DNA of 64,000 nucleotides, taken from Lamellibrachia satsuma. Taxonomy: Eukaryota > Annelida > Polychaeta > Sabellida > Siboglinidae. This document shows positions 51,112 through 62,316 of this stretch, piece after piece. Below the pieces are notes generated by a model. The model was not told where the DNA came from and searched no databases. It saw only the letters and a program-made list of their open reading frames with translations. Within the stretch, counting starts at the first letter, position 1; each line of letters opens with the position of its first letter. The DNA lies in assembly GCA_033239005.1 (NCBI GenBank), contig BSQZ01000021.1:10271016-10335015 (forward strand), written 5' to 3'. A program made the position numbers and the translations under genes.

Positions 51112-54044
51112 TTATGATACCTTATGACGATTCTGATCGCAGGATCCAGTTGATTCCTCCATGATCAGATCTTCAGAATCAAATATTTTTATATCATAAT
51201 TTCCGGTTCCATTAGTTATTGTTAAAGGAGATTCATAGTCGTATATTATTGCCTGGGTAGACCAGAATTTGTCTAGTTTGTTTTTAAATGAGTTAATTGA
51301 TCTAGCTTGTATTACAGAGTTTGGGAGACTATTCCATGGTTCAGCCACTGTAAGAATTTAAATTTATTTTTGCTCTTTTGGGTAAATATATTCCCGACCT
51401 TAGTGTCACATCCTCCCATTTCATGAGGTTTGGTGCAGATTCATTATCGTATAGATCGTGCATTATTTTATAGACTTCTATCATGTCTCCTCTTAGCCTT
51501 CGGTATGCTAATGTGGGTAGCTTCAGTAATTTTAGTCTTTCTATATATGATAAATCCCTCATACCAGGAAGTTGTTTTGTGGCCCTTCTCTGGACGTTTT
51601 CTATTGCTATTTTATGTTTTATCTTATATGGATACCATACTGGCACGGCATATTCTAGGTGAGATCTAACCATTGTCTTATATAGTGGCAAGAAAGTGTG
51701 TGTGTCTAGGAATTGGAAGGTTCTTCGGATTATTTTTGTCATTTTGGTTGCTTTATTTACCACTTGGTTTATGTGATCATCAAATGACAATTTTGAATCG
51801 ATAATTACACCTAAGTCAGTTTGCTTATCTGTGGTGGCTAATGAATGTTTAACATTATTACTTGTCATGAAATATTCATTTTCACCTATATTATTTTTTC
51901 CAATTTCCATGTGTTTACATTTGTCTGGGTGGAACTTTAATAACCATTTGTCGCTCCATTGTTCTAGGATACTTAAATCTTGTTGTAGTATATCCTGATA
52001 ATTTTTATTTTTTATGGCTCTAAATATCTTAATGTCATCAGCAAACAGAAATGTATTGGCAGGTCGTTTACGTATAGAACAAACAATAAAGGTCCTAGGA
52101 CAGATCCCTGCGATATCCCTGATGTTACTTTGTGCCAGTTTGATTCTTTTCCATTTACTGCTACCTTTTGTCGTCTATTTGTGATGAATGCCTCAATCCA
52201 GTTAACTAAATCATTCCTAATGTTAAAACTTTTTAATTTACTTATTAGACTCGTATGTGGCACGGTATCAAAAGTCTTGAAAATCCATATAAATAACATC
52301 TGTGTAATTACCCTTATCCATTTCTGAGGTCCATTCATCTAGTATTTTAATTAGTTGGAGAACTGTTGATCTGCCAGAGATAAAACCATATTGTTTTTGA
52401 CTGAACAGACCATTGACTTTCATTTAACTGATGATGTGATTTCTTATTTCCTTTTTTATATATTGCTGATATTTTGGCATCCTTCCATTCATCAGGAATA
52501 TTTGATGTTTTTATCGATGTTTCAAATATTTTTTGTAATGGGAGACAGGTATTTTCTGACAACTCAGTTAGTAATCTAGCACCTATTTCATCAGGGCCAG
52601 GCGATTTGCTTATATTAAGTTCTTTTAATGTTAGTAATATTATGCTTTCAGTTACTTTTGGCTCATCCATCGCTAATTTATTGTTTACTTTGGGTGTAGT
52701 TGGGATAGACCCTGTCTGTTCAGTAGTGAATACACTGGAGAAGTAGTTGGCAAGAATATTTGCTTTTTCTTCATCTTCAGTTGTTTGGGATTTCGGATTT
52801 GTGTGGTCTATATTCAGTCCCCCAATTCCTTGTTTAACTGTAGTTTTTGATTTATAATAGTTCCAGAAGACTTTAGGGTTTTTCTTGGTTTGCGTGGCTA
52901 AATTTCGTTCAAACTCCTTTCGGAGCTTTCTTGTTAAAGCTCGGATTTTATTCCTGCTTTTACAATACTCTAAATATTTTGTCCCATCCCTTGTTTCAAT
53001 GTATCTTGTCCATAGTCAATTTTAAGTCTAATTAGTTTTCTGGTGTTTGCATTCAGGGGGAAATTTCCCTTTCTGTAATTTGAAACTTCTTTTTGAGGTA
53101 CGTATTTATATTCTAATAATTTTAGTACTGTTTTAAGGATTTCACATTGGTCGTTAACGTTGTCTTTACAGTCTTTAAATTTCTTTTCCCAATCTATATC
53201 TGAAAACTCTTTCCTCATTCCTTCATAATTTGCTTTATTAAATAGCTTCCGTTTTTTAGTGTATTTATTTGTTATAACTTTGCACAAAATATTGAATGTA
53301 ATGACACAGTGGTCACTTTTACCTAGAGGGCTGTGGTACTCTATTTCCCCTATGCTGTCTTCTTCGCTTGATAAAATCAGATCTAATTTGAGACATGTTG
53401 AAACATGAATGTGTCTCTAAGGCATTCTACAAATTAAAAATTTAGGTTGCTGGGGTTAACTGATTTGGTCGTCCAATGTTTCCAGTTAATATCTGGGATA
53501 TTGAAATCTCCTGTAATTACAATGTGTGAATATTTAAGTCCTGATGTGGATCTAATCATATTTAGAAGTTCTGCGTTATTTTCTTCTGACCCCCCATCGC
53601 TCCTATATATGCATCCAAAGAGATGGTTTTATTTTTAAGTTTAATTTCTATAAATAAGCATTCCTTGAAGGTTGAGACCAGGTTTATATTTTCTGCATAT
53701 AGGGAATTTAAGACGTATATTATAATACCCCTACCTTCATTATTTTCTATATTCTTGGAGAACAATGTATAGCCTTCTAAGGAAAATTCTGGTATGGTTA
53801 CAGTGCGTTTGGGGTTTTTTGGTTTTACCTCATTAATTGCTATTATGTGGGGTTTCAGTTCTTTAATTCTTTGTTCAAATTCATTTTGCTTGTTCCTTAG
53901 TTGGTCAGCATTGGTATAAAAACACAGAATGTTGCCTATGTCATTAAGATTATTTTTATTAACATTTGTTTTACCATCCGTCATTCTAGGTGGATGTGTA
54001 GTCTTTACTGGCTTTTCCTTATCTTTCTTATTTTTCTCTTCCAT
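51112..54044 (-). pseudogene. LINE ORF2 (endonuclease-reverse transcriptase), broken
   Basis: Begins MEEKNKKDKEKPV; endonuclease motifs include FYTNADQLRNKQNEF and IIAINEVKPKN; reverse-transcriptase motifs GISQGSVLGPLLFVLYVNDL and FADD (about 52040) are present, then the thumb and C-terminus (WYPYKIKHKIAIENVQRRAT, WNSLPNSVIQARSINSFKNK). At least four frameshifts. Confidence 0.88.
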
Positions 54045-54870
54045 GGTGGACCCCTGACTCTGTACAGGTATTCCCCCGACTTGTCTGCAGCTTCCTGCCT
54101 CTTTGCTTCTTCATAGAGCTTTTTTGATTCCTCCCTTTCTTGTTTAGTTTTGTCATGATCAATTTTTATGTTTTTGAACTTGTCATTTTCTCTGATGTGA
54201 TGGAACCTTCGAAGAAGGGTTAGTTTTTTGTCAATATGTGTTAATGTGATTAGAACCGGTCTGGGACCGGTTGCATTTTCGTTGGCTTCCCTACACCTCC
54301 TCGTTTCTGTGACATCAGTGTCTGTGAAGTTATTGTTTATTTCTGTACACATTTCTAAAATTTTTTCTTTGTCATGTTGTTGTCTCATAGTTTTCAGTTG
54401 TGATGTAGATTCTGGTAAGTTGAAAATGATTACGTTGTTGAATCTTTTTTCTCTGTCTTGATTCCATGTTCTGTTCTTTTACCTGAATTTGTACGACTTC
54501 CATAACTTCATTTGGGCTGATGACTTTGCTTGGGTTTTTTCCAACTGAGCTTCTTTGATCATTTCGATGACTCTTGTTTCATCCACTTTGGTTCCGATTT
54601 CTTTCTCTAGTTCAATGATTTTCTCTTCCACTTTCTTAAGGAACTTCTGACACCTTTCTTCGCAGCTTTTTTCATTTTTCATGTTTTTCATTACTTTTGT
54701 GTCACATGGTGGACAGAACCAGTGAATTTGTGGTTTGTCCGTCATAATTTTATATTCTTTATCCATTATTTCAACTCATTCAATGCAGTTATGTTTATCA
54801 CAGTACTTGCATTCCAACAATTTGTGGTTAGGTCCTGACATTTTTTTTACACCCTGTGCATATACATACG
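54005..54870 (-). pseudogene. LINE ORF1 (zinc-finger/coiled-coil), broken
   Basis: Starts with a Cys/His cluster (ECKYCDKHNCIE, then HWFCPPCD) typical of the PHD-like finger in CR1-type ORF1, a coiled coil (KKVEEKIIELEKEIGTKVDE), and a C-terminal region with RPVLITLTHIDKKLTLLRR. One stop and a frameshift interrupt it. Its end overlaps the start of ORF2 by about 40 bp. Confidence 0.8.
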
Positions 54871-55942
54871 TCATCGTCTTCGGTCATCCAGAGTCATTTT
54901 TACTTTTTGTCCTTGGTTTTTTTTACTTGCCATAACCTGGCTACATTAGTTTTATTTATTTTATGTCTACTTTAAGACTGAGTTAGAGTAACTATTATTT
55001 ATTGCTTATATATATTTTTTATAATATTATGTTGTGCAAGGGATCAAGGCAGTGCTGGGAAAAAGAGATTGAGTCTGGGGGGTAGATCGAAGACTCGGTG
55101 GTTTATTTACAGAAACGAAGAGTGATACCCAGGGCGACTCTGGGTATATTGATTTGCCTTGATGAAAGGGCCAAATTAGTATAAGGTCAATAATTTGTGC
55201 AGGATGGTTGAAGAAATGTATTTATGTCTAACTAATTTCTAGTGTTTTGTCTAACTAATGTTTATGTCTAATTTCCTATGTCTAAGTTTTGTATGTCGAG
55301 CGTTGCTTGGGGTTCTTTTTTCCTTTGTTTACTTTAATATGGCGGGAAAAATTATATTTCAAAGTTAAAGTTATTTTGGGAATCCTAGAAGGTAGAAGTT
55401 ATTTAATTTTTGGTACTGTTAACAGTATCTAGTTTGACTTGTGCTATAAGTTAAACTATTAGTTAAAGAACTTTGAATGGTTAGTTAGGATTTAGATTTT
55501 GAGCAGCTGTTACTACGTTCGCTTGTGCACCTGAACGGGAAACTCTAATTGTTGGATTCAGTGGATAGTGATAGGGGGTTGTTTTAGTTGTACAGTACCT
55601 CACTAGCCAGACCTAGCAAAAATAAAAAAAATATTTTTGTGTTAATAAATGATTAATGAAAGACATACAGTTGTTTTTTTCGTGAATCAAGGTGAATCCC
55701 GGATTTGCGAGAATCATGAAATTTTCACCTTAAAAAACAAAATACTTTCACCTAAAGAAATAAAACAGGATGTACATAAGAGTAAAGAACGTTTATAGCT
55801 TTGCAGGCATATGCACACTTTTATTATAGATGGTGTATGTCAGCTGCTATGGACCGTTAAAGGCACGGGCCTCTGGGTACACGTTTTGGTCGACTTGCCG
55901 ATCATAGCACTACTAGCGCCGCCTAACGAGCTCCGGCATTGC

Positions 55943-56318
55943 TACTTCGGGCACAGCATTCGTTGTTACAAAAAAGTTCGAAACGTTCAAGACAGTTTTC
56001 GAATAATTCCCTCTCTTCTTTGTATTCCTCATAACGCAGGGTACGTGAAGCCATGTTTTTTTTTCGTGCTCAGCCTCACCTCGTCGCCAATATTGTCATG
56101 TTTGTATAGGGATTTGTAACACCTGAACCAGTCCACCACAAACTCCTGCGTTAGCCCAAGTTTGGGCTGTTTGGAGTAAACCACTTGAGACTTGAAACCA
56201 CTCAGACTCAGTCTAGTGGTAAATACCGGAAGTGCTTTTATTCAGTCCAACAACAAAACACCCACAGCTGCAATCGGTGCATCGCAAACCCATTATAACG
56301 CTATAGCGCACAGCTAGA
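55943..56318 (-). mobile_element. Gypsy LTR part, primer-binding site and gag start
   Basis: Minus strand: partial LTR with AATAAA (TGGACTGAATAAAAGCAC), TTGGCGACGAGG as likely primer-binding site (56079-56090), then ATG at 56054 opening MASRTLRYEEYKEERELFEN, a Gypsy-type gag N-terminus. The gag is cut by element X at 55942. The LTR is cut on its other side by the composite element. Confidence 0.7.
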
Positions 56319-56771
56319 GGAGTCAGACCACAGTTGAAAATTGCATTGGTGGCCATGTTAACGTTTTGTTAGATTATAAGAAAACGTGACCACTAAAAAT
56401 TCTGAAACTTTTTCACAGCATCTGCCATCATCTCATTGACATGCTGACCAAGTTTTATCAAAATTACATACCTCCAGTTCTTTTAAAACGCCCCGACGTG
56501 CGATGCCCATCAATTTTGACAAAAATAGCCTTGTATTCATGCGCCCACGTGGCCCATAGCAGAAAAATTCCCATAAATCCCTCCGCCTTTTAAACTCTAA
56601 AAAAATGCACCATTTCACAGCCAATAGCTTCTACAAACAAACCTGTGAATATGCCTGCTCAATTGCACTTATGTCACATCATATGAATTCTTTAAATTAA
56701 CATATCGCAATTTAATACGCCCTACATTCGTGTGAAACAATAAACAGGAAGGTCAACTGTGGTCTTACCCC
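56319..56771 (+). repeat. 453-bp MITE-like repeat, copy 1
   Basis: Non-coding; family also at 58406 (+), 58881 (-) and 61864 (+). Conserved core includes CATTGGTGGCCATGTTAACG and CCTCCGCCTTTTAAACTCT. Confidence 0.85.
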
Positions 56772-58405
56772 AAATAGGGAATTTTTTTGTTTCAGAAAGT
56801 GTCAAATTTTATATCAAGTTGCGGCACAGTGTATATGTAGACACATTATGGAACACTCCTACTTGTCAAGTCATTATTATTTGTTTGACAGCCAAGTCTA
56901 AACAATGCTTTGTCCGTATTATTAGCTGAAAACCAGTCACATAATTTAATTATAGGTCGATTTTGACACTTGATAAATCATAGATCATGTACACTTGATT
57001 TACATAGCACTGCGAACCAATGAAGCCTGCTTACTGTCCCTTTGAATATACTAATGAGTTTATTTTAAAATTATTATTCATATAATTGCTTGATTTTAAA
57101 CCAAACGTGGCATAACTTTGTAAGAAAATTGGACATTTTTCACATTTAACAGGATTTAGGGTAAATTCCAATGATTCAGGTTTGTCCAATTTTATTGTTT
57201 ATGTGACTGCTTTCATACTTCTAGTTGATAAGATACAAGGCGAACGGCTTGATTTCGATACGCCACCATAAAAGGGTATCACATGACCAGATGCCAGTCG
57301 CGGCCAGATTTGAAAATGCTGATCTACGCAGTGCTTCCAGTGGGTGTGACACAACCAAAATACAACTATTCTGTCCAAATTTGTTACACAATGTTGCTAA
57401 CGCACTGGGCCACAAGACAAATATCACCAATGATCGCTCTAGTCCAAAATGGTTACCTGTTCCGTCACATACTTATGTCATACCCCCTCATTTTCGCAAA
57501 CTTTCCATTTTGGCATCCGATCTGTATCATGATGTTCGTGATTGCTACTGCTGTCTGCCTTTTCCAAGCAAACTGTTCACTTTTCCTATCAACCTGTGCC
57601 TATGGGTATAATTATATCCTATGTTAACCACTTCAGAGTTATGGTTAGCTAGGGATGGGGTTAGCTAGAGATGGGGTTAGCCAGGCATGTGGTTAGCTAA
57701 AGATGGGGTTAGCTACGGTTAGGGTTGCAAAGTACTGCACACAACATGAAATTGGTATTGATATGTGGTGAGCAGACATTTTGGAAAGGCAACAGTTATT
57801 GTTGATATTAAAAATTGCTTATTGTACACTTTTAGCTTACCACAAGTTCTATAATGCTATTTTAGCATATGAAAAATAAAAAAATTGTATTTATTAGCAA
57901 TGAAATATCATATTAAACATCAACTTGCGCAATATATCAGCTCGTGCACATCAAACGTTATAGTACAAAACTAAAATGTACATTTATTTGACATGTTTTA
58001 TATTTAGTAGATCGGTTATAAGACACCTCCTAAGGGAGACTGTTAAACAGTTTAAATAGTAGCGGCGTTTAACCAGTAATGATCTTGTTCGCTAGATGGA
58101 ATCTATAACATACATATAATAATATAATATTATCCAGTCTGACACCGACAATTGTCTAAGTCAAACACACACAACATGGGACAGGTTAGCAACCGTTTTT
58201 ATTTATTTATTTATTTTCCAAAATATGAGCCCTAATTATATTATCATAATTGCAAATTATAAAAATTATAAGAAATTTGTTATAACAAACTAATAATTTC
58301 ATCCAAATTATGTGTAATATACACAATTAAGCTAATAACAACAACCAAAACATAAGCATATCAACATTTTATAACCGTGTTTGTGACCCCGACTTCCGTC
58401 TATTT
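56772..58405. other. Cargo of composite element, function unknown
   Basis: AT-rich DNA. Two overlapping plus-strand open frames (57225-57611 and 57283-57627) of 114-128 codons have no family I recognise; the second reads as hydrophobic. A short GGTTAGCTAGAGATGG repeat lies at 57640-57730. Confidence 0.4.
57640..57730. repeat. Short ~18-bp tandem repeat
   Basis: GGTTAGCTAGAGATGGG-type units, about five diverged copies. Not telomeric. Confidence 0.8.
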
Positions 58406-58859
58406 GGAGTCAGACCACAGTTGAAAATTGCATTGGTGGCCATGTTAACGTTTTGTTAGATTATAAGAAAACGTGACCACTAAAAATTCTGAAACTTTTT
58501 CACAGCATCTGCCATCATCTCATTGACATGCTGACCAAGATTTATCAAAATCACATACCTCCAGCTCTTTTAAAACGCCCCGACGTGCGATGCCCATCAA
58601 TTTTGACAAAAATAGCCTTGTATTCATGCGCCCACGTGGCCCATAGCAGAACAATTCCCATAAATCCCTCCGCCTTTTAAACTCTCAAAAAAATGCACCA
58701 TTTCACAGCCAATAGCTTCTACAAACAAACCTGTGAATATGCCTGCTCAATTGCACTTATGTCACATCATATGAATTCTTTAAATTCACATATCGCAATT
58801 TAATACGCCCTACATTCATGTGAAACAATAAACAGGAAGGTCAACTGTGGTCTTACCCC
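58406..58859 (+). repeat. 453-bp MITE-like repeat, copy 2
   Basis: Differs from copy 1 at only a handful of positions; followed by TAGA. Confidence 0.85.
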
Positions 58860-58880
58860 TAGACATCATAAGTAGCATCA

Positions 58881-59330
58881 GGGATCAAGCCTCAGTTAGA
58901 CTTCCTGGTGTGTTACAGAATGTAGGGCACAGTAATTTTGGATGTGTTATTTAAAAAAAATCATATCATCTGACATAACTGTATTTGAGCCAGGACCATT
59001 GGCAAGTTTGCTGGTAGAACATGTTGGCAATGTAACTGTGGATTTTTAGATGATTTCAATAGGCGGAAGGATTTTTGGCATTTTTTTCGCAACAAGGCAC
59101 GTGTGCGTAGTAATTCATGCAGAAATTGGTAAAAATTGACGGGTATGGCACGTTCAGGCATTTTAAATGAGTTACAAGTACGAGACTTTGACTAAACTCG
59201 ATCAGCATGTCAATGAGATGATAGTAATAGCAGGTCAGACGTTTCAGAATTTTTTATGGTCCCGTTTTCTTATAATCGTGCAAAACGTTAACATGGTCGT
59301 CAATGGGAAACGTAACAGGAGGCTGAACCC
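58881..59330 (-). mobile_element. Related MITE, diverged subfamily
   Basis: Reverse-oriented relative of copy 4 (reads GGGTTCAG ... CTTGATCCC on the minus strand). ATCA precedes (58877) and follows (59331) it, a likely 4-bp duplication. Confidence 0.75.
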
Positions 59331-61863
59331 ATCAGCCGTAAAGAATGTCTAGCCGCTCGTCATTGTAACCTACACCGTGCCGTGTAGTTTTCATTGCAGC
59401 GCGTGTAGTGTCAGCAGTGTCCGCCGTTATAACAGACGTTCTGTTCGTCCGTAGTCGCGGTCGCCATTATAGCTCCAGTGGTAAACAAAAAACCCTGGCG
59501 CTCTCGTCATTGTAACTTCACTGTTACTGGTCTCTCATAACCGTCTCACGTCAGGACCTTCCACCTACTTCATTCAGCAGTCAGCCCTGACGCGACTTCG
59601 AATAGAGACAAATAATACATGTATTCACATGCAGGTTCGACCTACAGCGTAGGCGCGTGGCCTCACCGTGAAAGAAGATAATAAGCCTAGGAATTCTAGC
59701 CTGATGGCTTGGTCGCACGCGCCTTGATTCGCTGACGATACCATATTAGGATGCGGGTCGTCTTATGCCCCCGTAATATTCCTAATCGGTGACACGGGTG
59801 AGCCTTCTACCCCCCCCGTGCTTAGCCAGGCACACTTCGTAAAAGGTATTTAATTCATACTGGATGACGCAATGCAAGGGATGTTGTCCTGCTACCATGT
59901 GACCTATTCAAGTAACCATGTCATCACGTTTTCAACTACTTAATGTTGTGACATGTCTTCAACTGGCTAACATGGTGAGATGTCAGCATGTTTTGAACTG
60001 GCTAACGTGTTAACACACTATAATACTATGGTGTCACTACTGCTGCCTGGGTCAACACGGTGTGCTCAAATAGTTACTACAATTACTGGGTCAGCCACTA
60101 ACCTTGACAGTTTGGCACATGCGGTTTCTCACGATCCTGTCTTGGGGCCACAGCCAGCTCATTATGGACGGAGCTGTAAAAGTAAAGTGTAAACATCATG
60201 AAAGAGCTATATGGTGGCATAGCAAGATTTAACTAAATTGCCATCGAAATCAAAACACGCAGATGGCAAATGGACAAGGAAGTCATTGACTTGTCGAGAG
60301 TACAATTGTTCAACAATGTAACCTGCCCTTCTGAAATATTTGTCAGTTTTATTTTAAAATATATTCATGGTGCTAGCACTAAACATATACCGCAGTGAAG
60401 AGCCACTGTGGTATCTTGGGCGTAAAGATGATTCTTTTCAAAATAATTGCCGTTGTTTGATTTTTAAAATGAATTTAATAATAACTTAGCTCACAATTGT
60501 TTATAGTGGTAATCCAAACAGATTTCTATACCAGCGAGCCTAGTAATCTGTTACAAAAAATTATCCCTGTGAACTCTAAAAGACAAAATGCATTGGTATA
60601 CGTGTAATTACATGCACGAACCTACGTAACTCTGTATTATACTAAGTTCCAGTAATCCTGATCAAATTGAGCAGCCATTGTAATTAACTACTGTAATCAT
60701 GAGACGGTTGTACTCATGGATCAGATTCTGAAGCCATACAGAAGACAGTATACATTGCACACACAACATGGGACTGCACACATTGTTGAACTGCACAATG
60801 GATTCTGGGCTTGAATGGAAGATTTGTATAGTGTACAGAAGGTCATGGAACGGTAAACATGATCACAGTTGCAAATTGCAATGATGATTCTGGGGCTATG
60901 CACACAAATGCACAGGGTTGGGTTGTATGTAGCACTACGTACACAACCCGGTTGTACAGGACATTCTCAGGCCACACAACAGTTTTCCCCCAGTCTCCTG
61001 TAGCAATGAATTTTTGTAAGTCTATTTTACGTAAGAAATAGCAAATTCGTGTCATTCAAGAATTTTGACCCAGAAAATGTGAAGTCTAATAGCCTCTCTG
61101 ATTGGTTATTTCTATTCGGATGAAAAACAACAATGAAGTGAACCGATTAGACAAAAGTGATTTCAACATTGCAGCCCCCATAGAAAGACAAACAAAGAAC
61201 TAGAACTAGAGGTGATGCTTATCATCAAACACTTGTTTTAGTTGTCCTTTACAAACCTCGCCCAAATACAGCTTTTTATGTTATTCTCACCTCATTTTTT
61301 TCTATCCCAAATTGCTCATTCCATTACACCATATCATTTGAGGCACACAATGTGCAGATATTATTACTAAATATTGTGTTTTATAGGTAGATATAGCTCT
61401 CAGTGTGCAATAACAATTCGTGAGCAGCAGTTTTTGCTCCACAACAGAATTGGTCACTTTTAGAAACATTAGATGCCTTATTAGTCAAATATATATCGTT
61501 CACTGGGAACATAAAAATCTGATAAAGGTACCTTTTCAAAGAAAAATGAGGCAGTTTTTTTAGACATATTTTTGTAAATATATAATATGCAACACTGATC
61601 GCTGGAAGGCCGCACTGTTGCGATACATTGGTGCACTCTGTAAATATGTCATGTTCCACTTTAGCACACGAAAATGTACACAACTATTTGTAAATCACAA
61701 CAGGAAAGTAATCAAGCGAATGGCTCCATGATTTTTATTCAGTTGATGCAAATTTTTTTACCTTATTTTGAGAACTTCCTGGAACATGCAGGGATAATTT
61801 TACTATAGCTGGCGAAGTGAACAGTCACATAACATAGGTATGTATGTCAGTGACAATACCTTT
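59331..61863. other. No gene recognised
   Basis: GC-richer, CpG-bearing stretch at about 59380-59830 that could be a promoter or untranslated exon, but no coding homology seen. The rest is ordinary AT-rich DNA apart from the LINE fragment at 60222. Confidence 0.4.
60222..60400 (-). mobile_element. CR1-like LINE 3' fragment
   Basis: Same family and orientation as 15664: tail-like GCAAGATTTAACTAAATTGCC, then ACAAGGAAGTCATTGACTTG and TATTCATGGTGCTAGCACTA. Confidence 0.65.
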
Positions 61864-62316
61864 TGGGTTCAGGATATAGTTACATTTCCCATTGGTGGCC
61901 ATATTAATGTTTTGTATAATTACAAGAAAACATGACCATCAAAAATTCTAAAAGTTTTTACCAGCTACTGTCATCATCCCACTGACATGCTGGTCGAGTT
62001 TTGCAAAAATTAGATATTTCTAACTCTTGTAATATGCCTGTATGTGAGATACCCCTCAATGTTTACCAATATTGGAACGAATTATGGCGCACGCATGTCT
62101 AGTTGCCAAAAAATCACAAATATCCTTCCGCCTATTAAAATCATCTAAAAATCCACCATTTCACCCTCAACAGCTTTCACCAGCAAACCAGGTAATGTCC
62201 CTGCGCAAATGCACTTATGTCAGATCATATGATTTTTTTTTATTTCCTATATCCAAACTTACTATGCCCTACATTCATGTGTAACATACCAGGAAGTCTA
62301 ACTGAGGCATGACCCC
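61864..62316 (+). mobile_element. Related MITE, diverged subfamily
   Basis: Begins GGGTTCAGG, ends GCATGACCCC; TTTT on both sides (61860 and 62317). Pairs with the copy at 58881 rather than with the 453-bp pair. Confidence 0.75.

Larger units (their letters stand above)
51106..55546 (-). mobile_element. Nearly full-length CR1-like LINE
   Basis: Inserted in element X between CTAGAT (51105) and AATT (55547), as shown by the uninterrupted left X copy. 4.4 kb, minus strand, with ORF1, AP-type endonuclease and reverse transcriptase, and a tandem AAGGTATCAT at the 3' end (51106-51125), as CR1-group elements have short 3' repeats. Frameshifts make it inactive. Confidence 0.92.
46285..55942. mobile_element. 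Element X, right copy, with two nested insertions
   Basis: Net length about 2.77 kb after removing the hAT (48293-50748) and LINE (51106-55546). TA lies on both sides (46283 and 55943). Sequence is the reverse complement of the left copy, including the sub-repeats (46285-47930) and the terminal CTCCGGCATTGC. Confidence 0.8.
56319..58859. mobile_element. Composite element: two 453-bp repeats around 1.6 kb
   Basis: Direct repeats 56319-56771 and 58406-58859 are nearly identical. Each has inverted ends GGAGTCAGACCACAGTTGA / TCAACTGTGGTCTTACCCC. TAGA flanks the whole unit (56315 and 58860) but not the individual repeats. The inner edges read CCAAATAG and CTATTTGG. Confidence 0.7.

Noticed and set aside
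57225..57627. Two overlapping open frames as a host gene
   Set aside because: No homology recognised, overlapping frames, within mobile DNA; reported only as cargo.
57640..57730. Telomere-like TTAGGG
   Set aside because: Only one GGTTAGGGTT among GGTTAGCTAG-type units.
56319..58859. LTR retrotransposon interpretation of the 453-bp direct repeats
   Set aside because: Repeats start GG and end CC rather than TG/CA, have inverted ends themselves, and no primer-binding or polypurine signal is visible inside.
58961..62284. Similar FRLLKSSKNP peptides at 58961-59161 (-) and 62072-62284 (+)
   Set aside because: They are the same frame of two copies of a non-coding MITE family, not a protein family.
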